From: Anoplolepis gracilipes
Taxonomy: Eukaryota > Arthropoda > Insecta > Hymenoptera > Formicidae
Direction: 5' to 3'
DNA: 64,000 nt
NCBI RefSeq assembly: GCF_047496725.1
Contig: NC_132977.1
Location: 8,283,501-8,347,500, forward strand
Below, in pieces: positions 52,434 through 64,000 of this stretch. The translations under genes were made by a program, and so were the position numbers. Position 1 is the stretch's first letter; each line of letters opens with the position of its first letter. Under the pieces are notes generated by a model. The model saw nothing but the letters and a program-made list of their open reading frames with translations. It made no database searches and had not been told where the DNA came from.

Positions 52434-53444
52434 TTTGTACTCTGCTCGTCTACAACAAATTAATTACGGATATATTCATACTATAAAGATGATATAATAA
52501 ATGTATTTGTTCTGTTATTTGTTTAACGATCAGATATTTATCGGAATCAAAATATTTGAATAATTGCGATATTTCTTCGTAAAACATAATACTCGTATAT
52601 AATATTCACTCGTATATAATATATATAATATTACTGAATAAAAAGACCGCGTGTGATTTCTTGCATATATATGTTAGCATATTCCACGATTACAAATGTT
52701 ACATAATGTGTGTGTTATTCTTATTATTATATTTTGTCCGTATACAGAAAAGTTATTATATTATTTCGTCGCGAAGGAAAGAATGCAGAGAAGCAACACG
52801 TGAAGCGCGAAGGGTATATTACGGGGAAAAAAAACCTCGTGGACGATTAATTCTCAAAATTAATCGACGCGAGTGTTACACGCAACACAGTCGTGATCGC
52901 GCTTACACACGTGTAATACCAGGCGCTTCTTCCACACCTCCGTTACAAGAGTCAGCTCTGCGACAGTCGCACAGTCGCATAGTGTCCGCGAGTCGAGCTG
53001 ACAATGAGATGAGTCGAGTTGAGACTCAAGTGTCGGGAGTGCCGAATTGAAAGACGGATGTTTATTTCATTATACATACATATCTATTAATCCGCGAGAA
53101 AGTACATAACAAATTTTTTGTATGTATACATGTAACACAGTGATTCTGTTATCATTCGTGCGGCGATATGTTGTAAACGCGAAGGTACCGACATAGGTAT
53201 GTATCAATAAACGTTATATATTCGTACGTGTATCGAAATCGGAAGTGTCGTGCAAAATATCGTGCGAGTGTTTTTGAAGATGCATTAACTAAGGAGAAAA
53301 CGAGCAAACCTGGCATCGAGCTTTATGAGAGTAACCAGATAATTTATTACGTATGAGGTAATTTATTACGTATTCGCGGAATTAATTTTTTTATCCCGAT
53401 TATCGCATAGCATATTTCCTGCAATTTCATTTGGTATACGTTAA
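52434..53444. other. Stretch between the two element copies with a GC-rich island
   Basis: The part at 52780-53060 is GC- and CG-rich with an open frame of about 129 codons from 52661 that is rich in Arg and Ser and resembles no family. Possible splice donors follow (CGAAG|GTACCG near 53186, CATAG|GTATGT near 53196). It could be an untranslated first exon or promoter region, but nothing here proves it. Confidence 0.35.
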
Positions 53445-53955
53445 GCTGGCGTCTCACCTTGTAAAAACTGATTAATTATTAAGAGTTTTGGTTTTATTTG
53501 TTTATTGTAATTCTACAATTCTTGATGCATTAAAAAAATAGTTGCAATTATTTTAAAAAATCGAGACAAACTAAAACTCCGAGTTCATTCTTCGTCTCAC
53601 TTGTCCTTTGATGATTTTTTTTAGCATTCTTATCAGATTTTAAGCGCTCGAAAGTGCTGCAATAGTTTTACAAAAAATTCTGTGCGTAACACTTATTAGA
53701 ATATTATACAAATTAGATCACGAGATGCTGTACATATAAATATTAAAGTATGACGCCGGTCGTACTTCGATTTTTGATATGTAATTTTCAGCTTTAAATG
53801 AAATTTAAATTTTTAAAAAATTCTTTATCTAATTTGTTTAATAAATATTCTAATAATTTTATTCTAATTTTTACGCATAGGACTCTCTCTCTTGAAATTA
53901 AAAGTGATTACAGACTGACACGAAATCTCATTAAAGTCGACAGTGGGACACCAGC
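53445..53955. mobile_element. Non-autonomous TIR element (MITE-like), about 511 bp
   Basis: The left terminus GCTGGCGTCTCAC (53445-53457) and right terminus GTGGGACACCAGC (53943-53955) are inverted repeats with two mismatches in 13 bp. Subterminal sequence is also partly inverted: a block around 53675-53720 (GTGCGTAA...ACAAATTAGAT) pairs with 53830-53880. There is no open frame of useful length, so it would need a transposase from elsewhere. I could not identify a clear target-site duplication or a superfamily. A related copy lies about 1.3 kb upstream at 52131. Confidence 0.65.
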
Positions 53956-56279
53956 ACTACACGTGTAACTCGTTGAAATTAAAATAATGTAATTATCATT
54001 ATTCGTAGAAAATACATCTCGTATAAGGTCACTTTTTCTTAGTTTATATCTATTTTGCGCATGCATACACACACACACACATTCACAAATATACATAAAT
54101 ATGATACGATGTATACAATACGTATTGGAAAAATTTGAAAGCCTTCCATTCAAACTTCTGCATGATAGATTTTGCAATAGTATGAAAAAATCTAATATAA
54201 GCTGCATTGAAAATATGTCGAAATAACTTTGGAAATTCACCGCAAGTCTGGCGTTTGCCGCGAGATTTGTACAGTACAATTTTTTTGCTCAAAATTTTTC
54301 TGAGCAATCCTCCAGAGAAGATATATGAAGCGATGTAATTCAATTTTCCGTATGGCGCTTTTTTCCGTGATACGAATGTCGCCATGAATTTTCTCTCTTG
54401 GCAGGCTTTGTAATTCGCTTGTGACGCTGTAATGAGATTGGATACCCGTTTGATCGGCCGTACCATCGATATATTAGAGAGAGAAAGAGAAAAGGAATGA
54501 AGGAGAGCTGTTATAGTGGCGTGTAATTATTAATGGGAAATTGTGTTTGTGGGACTACAAAGAGATATACTATAAATGCACTTGCAATATTAATGCAGCT
54601 ATTCTGTGCGTTTATTCCTATTTATATAACTATGTATTTCTCTCAGGAATTATTTGATCGATTGGTTTAAAAGTTTTTAGTACATTATGCTCTCTCGAGA
54701 AAAGAGATTAATTTCATAAAACTGCCCAAGTGTATAATTTTATTTCAAGCGAAAAATTTGAATGAACTTGTGTAATTTAGCTAATTAAAATATAATTATA
54801 AATAACGATAATGCAAAAATATAAACAACAAGACATGGAACAAAATATTTTATAAGGAAATGTACAATAATAATGCAAGAGTAAAAATTTACACATATTG
54901 AAATTTTTGTTTTTTCTAAAGACAGCCAAAACTAATAATATACAAATAATTATGATTTACTATGGTTTTGCATTATGTAATAGACATTGTGTCATACAAT
55001 ATCAAGTTTATTTATGGAAACATGTGGTCAAAGGTTTAATAATTTATAATTCGATTACACTAAAACACACAAACCTCAAGTTGTGTGTCAATGCGAAAAA
55101 TTTGTATAAATTTGTATAAATTTCATCAGAATTTACAATTATTTGTCATAGCTCAATAGGCAGCAATTTAATGCAACATGCAGGATATTTAATCTAATAA
55201 AAAACTTATTCTTGCGTTCACGAGACTTCTGCTTATGTAGCGATGTTTATTTTTGTGTTATTAATTAAAATAATATTTCATACGAATTGTTTAATGGAAT
55301 ATGTAGAATCATATATTTATCTATTTGTAATGACAACAATGTTACAATTGTTAAGAGATATTTAAATAAAATATTTACAATATTTTCTTACTCTTGTAGG
55401 GATTATAATGTAATATTATCAGCTGCAATATTTTTCAACTAATAATGTATTTGTTAATTAACAAGCATATGTTTGATAGTTTTGATAATAAATATAAATA
55501 TTAATTTTGTCTACGATACACATTCTTACAATATGACAATATACAATAATATTACAACATTGAAACGTTAACGCACATATTTTTTATTTAACCGTAAATT
55601 ATGAAACTGTGCACTGGTAACGCGATAAGCACAGAGATGAGATGAATAAACTAACAAAATTCTCAAATATCAGGTTTACAGTCCATTGGTAAGGAATACT
55701 TGTTATTCGAATTGGATTGTTGTTTCAATTTTCAGGTTGAATATCGATTCAACATATCGATGTTTCAATGTGCGCAAATAATGGAAGTGCCGAATATCGA
55801 ATATTTTTTTCACTTGCTATCGTAAAAGGTAATATTGGCACAATACAGAAGGTACATTGCATTTAGTCAACGAATTCAATATCGCAGATTTTTATTGTTA
55901 TTTTAGTAAACAACGAACCATTGCCCTCAACATACCATGCCGCGTTAGTTTCGATGAGGCATTCATTTAATATGCATTACGCTGCAACGCTGCCTTGATA
56001 AATGCTGACCTAGCTACCCTCTTTTACGCGCCATCGTCAAGCTAAAACGATGTAAAATTAAAATAGGAAAGGTTAATTTTAAAAGGGTATTCTTAATTTA
56101 TTTTTGAAAAATTAAAATGATGAAATTTTCTTCTCCTTGTTTCATATTAATATATCTTTCTTGTAGCTAATTAACGTAAGTTTAGAATGATTATATTTTG
56201 TTATTTTTTAAAATATTCTATATTTGAAGTAATACTTATACTATATTTTTATAGTTGATTTGATTTTGATTGTCTTTTA
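53956..56279. other. Gene-free stretch
   Basis: AT-rich; a CA tract lies at 54066-54081. A 127-codon minus-strand open frame at 54083-54466 overlaps another in a different frame and has no recognisable domain. No gene is supportable. Confidence 0.5.
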
Positions 56280-56573
56280 CAATATATATAAAGTTTGTTT
56301 TTTTAATTTCTTATTTTTTTAAATCTTACTTAAAAAATTTCTTTATTGAAAATTTAACGTTCTAAACATTTATTAGAATATTAGAACATTAATTTTTGAT
56401 AAAGAATTAAAACAGATAAATTAGAGTAGATTAATCTTTCAATTTATCTAACTCTTTATAAAAAATTAATATTTTAATAAATGTTTACAACACTAAGTTT
56501 TCAATAAACAAATTTTTTAAATAATATTTAAAAAATTAAAAAATAAGAAATTAAAAAGACAAACTTTATATTG
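56280..56573. repeat. AT-rich palindromic foldback element, about 294 bp
   Basis: The terminal arm at 56280-56320 (CAATATATATAAAGTTTG...) is the reverse complement of 56533-56573 apart from a 4-bp indel and a mismatch. The inner halves also pair along most of their length (for example CTTTATTGAAAATTTAAC near 56341 with its inverted partner near 56500), meeting at about 56428. The whole unit is therefore one long imperfect inverted repeat. It has no coding capacity. A MITE or foldback element is the simplest reading. Confidence 0.75.
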
Positions 56574-56582
56574 TATTTATTG

Positions 56583-56588
<6 letters not shown>

Positions 56589-56642
<54 letters not shown>
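56589..56642. repeat. Compound (TA)n(GA)n microsatellite
   Basis: About 33 bp of TA repeats pass directly into about 21 bp of GA repeats, just beyond the right end of the 294-bp foldback element. Confidence 0.9.
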
Positions 56643-59600
56643 TTAGCTAAAAAGCAAACATTAAACTTTATCTATTGATAAATTTTTGCGCATCTCGATT
56701 CACATAGCAATTTTATTAGTTTTAAAAATATTTTTTTATGTCGATTTGTAAGTTATCACATTTTAAATATATATCCTTTTTTTATATTTTTACAATCTTT
56801 TTTATACCATCAAATTATATTTTTATCATTAAATTTAAAATACAATATTATTTTTATTAATACCGAACATCTACGTTGGAAAACATTTACGAATCTTTTT
56901 CCAAATGGATTATTTCCTATTTCGTATGGTAACAAGATTATTCAATATTTGACGAAAAAATCGTGACCGAGTGGATTTATCTGTATGCACATGCATTTAT
57001 AGCGTAGTAGTCATCGAACACGATCAAAATAGATTTTAACGGAGTGCTTCCGATGCCGATATGATTGCAACATTGTCACACGATCAGTGGTCTGTAACGG
57101 ATTTGTAGCAACTCGTGGTTGCTAATAAATATACGATTAAATATGCCAAAGTATTCTATTGGAAGTAAAATTGTTCAATGAAATATATGGATTGATATAT
57201 CATTGACATATCATGCTCTAATGATTTTAATGTTTGCATAATGTTATAATATTATTAATTTTAAATATTATAACTTTATATATTTCTCGCGATTGAATAT
57301 ACATATATATTGTATATTTTCTGATAATAATAATAAAAAATATATAATCGACTTTGTGTTATTCTCTTAGGTTCTAGAAATATCTATTATAAAAGTTTTA
57401 TTTTCAAGTTATCAAAATCACATACAGTAGATCTTATGCGAAATTAGAATTTGGCATATTTTTTCCTTTTTTTTATATCAGTTGAAAAGAATAGAATTTA
57501 ACAAGATATGATAGAGATAATTCGCAAATTATGCTTCTAATTCTAATAACATTTAACAATTATAACGAATTATAATTCGTATATACTACATATACACCAA
57601 CCTACGATTGATGAGCTAAATGCGTTAACATGATAATTCGATCTGTCTCTTTGTCATGATGAAATATCGGAAAAACGGGAGAATACGTGATCTAGCGAAT
57701 GGACGAATATGACATTTTGTTATTATTTTTTTATGATTTTTTTTCAACAATCACCTTTTTTGTTACATACAATGCCTTGTGCCTGAAAAGGTAAAGAAGG
57801 AAGTGAATATAGGTATGGGACAGGTGTGAACAGGGTGTAGGACTTGTTTGTGTAATTAGCACGCACGTTACGGAGCGACAAATGAATCAGGCCTAATTGC
57901 ATGATTCGATTTCCATCCAACGTGGGATGTCCTTCATTCGCGCTCTCTAATAATACATGCACGCAATGCAATATGCGGGCTACAGTCATCTCCATTAAGC
58001 TGATGCTTATGATTCTAGAGATAGCATGTTGGAGCATCAACTTTAGTGGATACGCGAAATCTAATTTCGCTTATCCACTAAATTCTATTCTCGTGGTAAT
58101 ACATACTATAATTTGTTGATTTTGCTGTTATATATTTGTCAAATTTAATATATATATTTTTTTGCAAAATATATCATAGGAAAAACACGCGAAAAAATAT
58201 GCAAATAGTATGTTAATATTTCAATAACGTAATATCAATTACTATCTACTTAAGAGATTAAAGTTTACTAGCGAATCAACCGTTACTTAAGTTACTAGAT
58301 GCTTATACATTAGTCATTTTTTTCTTATACATTATCTTTATTTAATTATCCGATATAATAAGACGATACTATACATGGACGTCTATATATCTATAATATA
58401 AAGAATACTTTGCATATATATACTTTATAATATATATAAAGGATATTTTGCAAGTAAAGGATCGTAAAGCACCTCGTCAAGTATTATCCAGCTCGCGTGC
58501 CGTCTTAATTTGACGCTGCACAGTCACGTGGAACTGCTTGCTCCAATTGAGTATTCTCGTAAGGGAAGCGGAATCGCCGAAAATGTGGGCCATTCTACCT
58601 CTGAAACCATCTCTGGCACGGTCTCTCATTAAAATAGTTAAGCTCTATTAAGAAGCGGCTAGGTCCAGGATGCTCTAAAGTAACACGTTCTATTGTACAT
58701 CAGGCCCGCCCCTGCGGAGGGTTGATAATAACGGTAGATATCACCTGGAAAGTTTAGCGTAACTATAATGCAAGCTATATTGTGTCAGCTTTGCTGATGG
58801 GCCCTTGTGTCAGATTGCGGAGGGTGCTTGTTAAAGATTCGCGAAAGATTCCAAATATTTAAATTTCGAAAACGGGATAATGGAGTCTATGATAAAATTG
58901 TCTTGATGTTTGACAGATATGGTATATATACATATATACGTCAATAATTTTACAGAAAAAAGTAGACATTTATTTTTCAATTTTCACACAACAACTAGGT
59001 ATTAAAATGTTATTTATACATAAAATTCTAAGGATATCTATATATTTTGTTGGTAACATTATTATTGTACAAATATATTGCAAGTAGCAGAGAGAAGGAT
59101 AGGAACAGAGGCACGTGTTGAAATATAAAGTTGCGTCCATTTGTGGTGCATTCTTTTTGCGAAAGATGTTGACGTAAATATGTAGACGTAGTATTTGCGA
59201 CAGAAGGCATCTTTATTCTCGGACACATGCACAAGACCGACTAAAGCAGCGTATTTCAAAAACAATTGCGAAACGTTGCGATAAAACGACGACACATTTC
59301 TGATGATAACACCCCGCAAACAAACTCTACCGAGGAACATCGTGACCGCTCGTGCAGCTGTCTCCAGCACTCGAGGGCATCTCGAAGGAATGTCACGTGC
59401 GCATCCTTGCTCGTCTTCACCTACAATTTCCGGATACCGTCGCTACTATCAACGAGCGAGATCTGCCGCGTAGCTTTCTCTCTTTGTGGCACGCGAGTGC
59501 CATGACTTTGGGCGCATTAGCTGGTGGACTATTACGAGCTGACTCGGACCATCCTGACGCGGCACAGATACGACGTTTTAACAAATCCACTCCACATTAC

Positions 59601-59904
59601 GGTATATACGATAAACCTGATTCCAATTTTGTCCGCATTTGCGTTGATACGCTATGAATAAAATAACTTGATATGGCTTGATATGCGGTTTCAAGTTTAA
59701 ATTACGTTTTACGATTCTACATTAATCCAATTTGGTCTATAGTTAAAGTAGGCTATTATCGTTTTACATTTTAAATGTTGTTTGAATATTGTTTTGGATA
59801 ATGACGAATTATATAAAAGCTCTTGGAAATCGTAAATCTGAAGCGATATTGCAACGATATTACATTATTTATATCTGTGTTTAAACAGAAATATATGAAA
59901 GATA
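56643..59904. other. Mostly gene-free stretch
   Basis: Contains the 41-bp hairpin at 58042-58082, an imperfect AT-rich duplication at 58395-58460 and a GC-richer patch at about 58490-58830 without an open frame of note. Open frames around 59028-59657 overlap on both strands and are not recognisable. Confidence 0.5.
58042..58082. repeat. 41-bp near-perfect hairpin
   Basis: Nineteen bases at 58042-58060 pair with 58064-58082 with one mismatch, leaving a 3-nt loop (CTA). The arms carry TTTAGTGGATA and GCGAAAT. Unlike most inverted repeats here it is not simple AT sequence, so its perfection is unlikely to be compositional. It could be a protein-binding palindrome, a tiny foldback remnant or an RNA hairpin; no neighbouring feature decides. 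Confidence 0.85.
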
Positions 59905-59984
59905 AATAATACATTATTAATAATATAAAATATTAATTAATATTTTATTAATAATATAAAATATTAATTATATAGTATATATAC

Positions 59985-60031
<47 letters not shown>
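59905..60031. repeat. AT-rich duplicated block and (AT)n microsatellite
   Basis: A unit containing TTATTAATAATATAAAATAT occurs twice in tandem at about 59910-59972, and the junction itself is palindromic (AATATTAATTAATATT). It is followed by an (AT)n tract at 59989-60031. Confidence 0.85.
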
Positions 60032-60035
<4 letters not shown>

Positions 60036-63000
60036 AAATAATATATTATTTAAAATACGCAAAAAAATTGATTTCCAATTATATTTAAAATGATTAATTC
60101 CGTTCTAGCGCGTTATAGTTTTTATTGCATGCGAATATCAACGTATCTCTCTGCAGAATACATTATTGGACTATGTTTTATCTCATGTACCGCATAACGT
60201 GTTGATATGCTAAGTGAAACTTTGTATATAGTTTGCAAATCAACGGCATACCGTTGTTTGGCAGTTCTTGTTCATTCGAGTTGTTGAGAACTTGACGATC
60301 ACGTTCTCGTTGTCGTAAAGAACGTTTTATGTAGAGTGTCGGTTTAACAAATAAAAACATTGTTAATATTGAAACGTTATACATGTACGAATACAAGTGT
60401 TCATTTCTAATTTCTCTACTTTAGAAATTAGAAATTTGATTTTATATATACTATAAATTATAGACACATTAATTAATGGATATATATATTAAATAAATTA
60501 TTTAATATATTAAAGCACACGGCATTATAAAAAAACAAGTTAGAACAGATATTCATAGTTTTACTATATTTTGCATTTTTTACATAAATATATGAATTTG
60601 TGACGATTAACATGATGTGTGTTGAATATTTTATAAATGATTTTTGCTATCAGAATATATTATGATTTGGTGATACGTTGAATATACGTTGCAGTAATTA
60701 TATATAACGCGCGATTTGACGCAATACGATCACGCTTGTGGTGCGATTAACTGGTTAGCATGAAAATTACACATACATATATAATTTATAGTTATATCAA
60801 TATTATCTATCATGCGATTTATCCATCGACGGTATCGTTATACGACCATTCACACCGCAATATGACTTCAATCGTTGCGAATTAGTCATTGCCTATGAAA
60901 TATATGCATTGATTATGCTATTAATATTGGGATAATTAATATACGAATTCACAAATGCACCGCATATGCAAATTATAGATGGATAAATATATAATTATTT
61001 ATGCCTCTAAAATAGTTTGTCACTGTAGAAATATTTGTTCCATAATCGAATAACGATTATATAATAACAATAATTTAGAGATTCATTGATATCGATCAAA
61101 GAGTTCCATTTAATTTAAATATTTTCGTGATAATTAAATAATATTGTGGAATTATTGTGTTTGCGCAGAGTGCAAATAGTCTTTTTAATGATTTATAAAC
61201 TTTCCTTCACGAAAGATTTAAAAATTTTTTTCTTTTCTTGACATTTCTTCAGTCTATTATAGTTCTCTTCAACAAGCTATTTTTAAATTCTGTTGAATAT
61301 ATTTAGATCATTATATACTTCTCTGTGCAAATGCTAGTTTAAGATCGTCTAGTAATAATCATCAGACAAGTTATTTTCTTAAAGATAGTTTTCAAATTTT
61401 TAAAAATATATTGATGTATTAATTATTCAATATTTTATTCAATGCTTTTATATTTTATTTAATGTCTTCGATGGCGTTGCCTTTAATTTATACATATAAA
61501 TATTTAAAAATTTTTTTATATAAAATTATAAAATATAGAACGCATCTTTAGTTGGAAATAATATTTTTTCAATAAAGTAGGGTAGATAAATATTAGCACT
61601 GAATAAACATATATTAGTGTTAAGATTGCGTATGAGTGTGTATCATAAATCTTAATACTACAATTAATAGTGATTAATGATTATGATATCTTATTGCAAG
61701 AAAATCACACATATGTTCTATTGTGCTACATTTTACATCGATAAACGAGAAGTTAGTACAGAAAATTAAATTTTTTTTGCGATAATTGCTTTTGATTTTT
61801 TGATCGCGTTTGGTAGACGTTTAATTGTCAAAATTTGGTTATTACGTGCGTATCGGACGTATGCGTACGTGGCTCTTGTCCATTGAATTCCGAGAGCCGC
61901 GGATTCAGGTGTACAAATTCCATTTTCCGTGTGTATGTACAGAAACGTGATTCACATGGACGAGCAACTCTCACACGTGTTCACGTACGTGTGAGAATTT
62001 GATCTATCCTTCAAGTTCAGTACGCGATAGGCGTCAGACTGTGATCCCCCACAGAGAAGATCTTCCAAATGATTAGAAAGTTCCAATTACTCAAGGTTAC
62101 ATCAATGAATAGTTTGCACCATGGTGCAAAATATATTTGCCCTTAACTAAAATTTGCATCGAAATTTGTTAAAAAATACGCAATTTGACAAAAAATATTG
62201 CAAATTTTTCTTGCTAAAAGATTGCAAGATAAAGTATTGATTATTATATATTATAGCGTCTAAAATTTGATAAATTTAATTAAAACTCACATTTTTTTCG
62301 CATATATAAAAATATTATTACAGCATTTTATTAATTCTATTTAGGTAATTAAAATTATTTCCCATTGTGAGTTTTTCTCGTATATTATTCCCTTATCAAC
62401 GACTTTACATTTTTAAGTTTTGAATTCAATATTTACTATGTATATTTTTGATTGATAAAGTGTGAAAGCATATTGATAAAAAAATATTTAAAGTTAAATT
62501 AGTTACAATAAAATGTCTAAATCATTTTCCAAAAAAGAATGTTCTTCAAAAAAGATTATATCGGATGCGATAAAACTTAGAATGTCAAAGTAAGCGATAG
62601 TTGCAAAAAGAGTAAAATTCAACAAAGACTTTAAAAAACTTTTTGTTCATTTTTTATCGAAAAGAATTGTGTTTATATAAGAAATTGTAAATAATTGTTT
62701 TTTTTTTTTTTTAATTAAGTCTTACGTAAATTTTTTTTAGTACAACACGCTCGACATATTATGAATACCGGAAGCCTTCGTAAACATCTAAATAATCACA
62801 TAATAATGTGAACCATATTCGCGCCACATAATGAAAATTTAGATTTTATACAAAGTGGTCTTTGTCGTACTTTATTTAATTATTTCATGGTGCATATTTA
62901 GCCATGTAACATTACAACCGTGTTGCGCCGTTGTACATATATGATGACGTTAAAATAGGGAAATTAATAGTGCAACTTTGATTTAATTCTCGTGCTTTAA

Positions 63001-64000
63001 AAATATGCAACTTTGTCAATTAAATAATTAATTTACATCCGAGTTTTATAATCCTGAGTACGTTTCATTGTCATATTAGAACATGTTTTATTGCAACATA
63101 AGCTTTATGTGTGCGTGTCTATCGTCAGTTAAGATATACTTTACTCCTACTTAATCTTTCTCACTCATTTTGATATGCGGACGTAACAAAAAGATAAGCC
63201 TACAATTTATACAAAAGCGTGTGCTGTAAAAATTAAAAATGATTACGTCTTCATGTACACTAGTCCTATATCTTTGTAATTTAGCACAACTTGGAGATTG
63301 CGATATAAAAATGTTGCATATAAATGGACGCAATACGCTATTATTGCGAGGACGTAAAAAAATATCTAAGAATGAGCTTTATGAGCTTTTGTCGCGCGTG
63401 AGAGAACGTGCAAACCGCTCGGTTTACGCGCGATCGCGCACGTTATCGAGCGCTGGAGAACGCAGTTATATTATGCATATTAATTGTAATACGACGCAAT
63501 AGAACGCTGACGAATTCAACGCACATGCAAGCTAATGCGTCGAAATACGGGAATAGGAACGTTGGGGTGAGAAACTTGTCACACGCGTGTAAATAAGGCG
63601 TAATGTATGGGGCTTAAACTGTGAGGCCGCGGACCCGGGGATTACCTCCTCTTCCCCTCCAGCCCTTTACGCAGGCCGTGCACGCACCCTTTCCCCTTCG
63701 TAAATGGAATGCAAAATACATTCGGGCGTAAATCATGTGATAGAAACGGCTCGGTAATCCATTGCCCGCGGCGCCGACCGGCGTAAATCGAGAAGATTGT
63801 GACAATGATTCAACGCAGGTTTATGGCACTCCGTGTAATTAAGTCGTATCCGACTGGTATTACGCATGCAAACGTCGCGTTGAATTCACGTTCTCGCACC
63901 GTCGCCGCTTGCGGATGTAATCGGATTGTTTCAGGAAATTCTATGCTCGTTGTATGTTCCTTTCATATATTTGTCCGCTGTATCATTTTTTTCCTTTTTT
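60032..64000. other. Gene-free right end of window
   Basis: AT-rich to about 63350 and then GC- and CG-richer (63380-63930). There is a short hairpin at 60403-60435 (13-bp stem), another at 61969-61996 (10-bp stem around ACGT sequences) and a poly-T run at 62698-62712. No gene is supportable; open frames in the last kilobase overlap on both strands. Confidence 0.5.

Noticed and set aside
54083..54466. 127-codon minus-strand frame, with another frame open over 53908-54279
   Set aside because: Two frames overlap, and the shorter one crosses the TIR element. No similarity to a known transposase was seen.
62513..62589. Lys-rich 26-codon frame ending at a GTAAGC donor, with a TTTTTTTTAG acceptor at 62740
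   Set aside because: Lys and Ser codons are cheap in AT-rich DNA. The joined product would be only about 39 residues and unlike any family I know.

Overview
This is a eukaryotic nuclear window. It is strongly AT-rich, with many (TA)n, (GA)n/(CT)n and homopolymer runs, no operon structure, and long tracts with no coding signal. CG dinucleotides are common, and the one clear gene is split by a short GT-AG intron. This fits an insect, and an ant or other hymenopteran is my best guess. That guess rests on composition and on the H1-like gene; I see no species marker. Most open frames here are short, overlap on both strands and look like chance.

The one gene I am confident in lies at 25183-26271 on the + strand. 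It has two exons joined in phase 0 across a 582-bp intron and encodes a 168-residue protein with a linker-histone H15 winged-helix domain, a basic N-terminus and an unusual tail ending in a Ser-rich, acidic segment. It appears to be a divergent, intron-containing, poly(A)-type linker histone. A C-rich tract that could form an i-motif, or a G-quadruplex on the minus strand, begins about 300 bp after its stop codon.

Three other places have weak gene-like signals. Two candidate signal-peptide exons (42210-42294 and 45552-45636) each run 85 nt from ATG to a possible splice donor, so both leave phase 1. A possible exon at 47412-47685 follows a good 3' splice site in a segment open in two + frames. 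None is assigned to a known family.

The rest is intergenic or intronic DNA with repeats. These are a 529-bp tandem array (39168 to about 40672; each unit carries a TGACGTCA site), a foldback element with a third arm (14179-14426), a TIR-bearing element (53445-53955) with a diverged relative (52131 to about 52433), a 294-bp AT-rich palindrome (56280-56573), and a 41-bp near-perfect hairpin (58042-58082). I found no tRNA, rRNA, CRISPR array or intact transposase.
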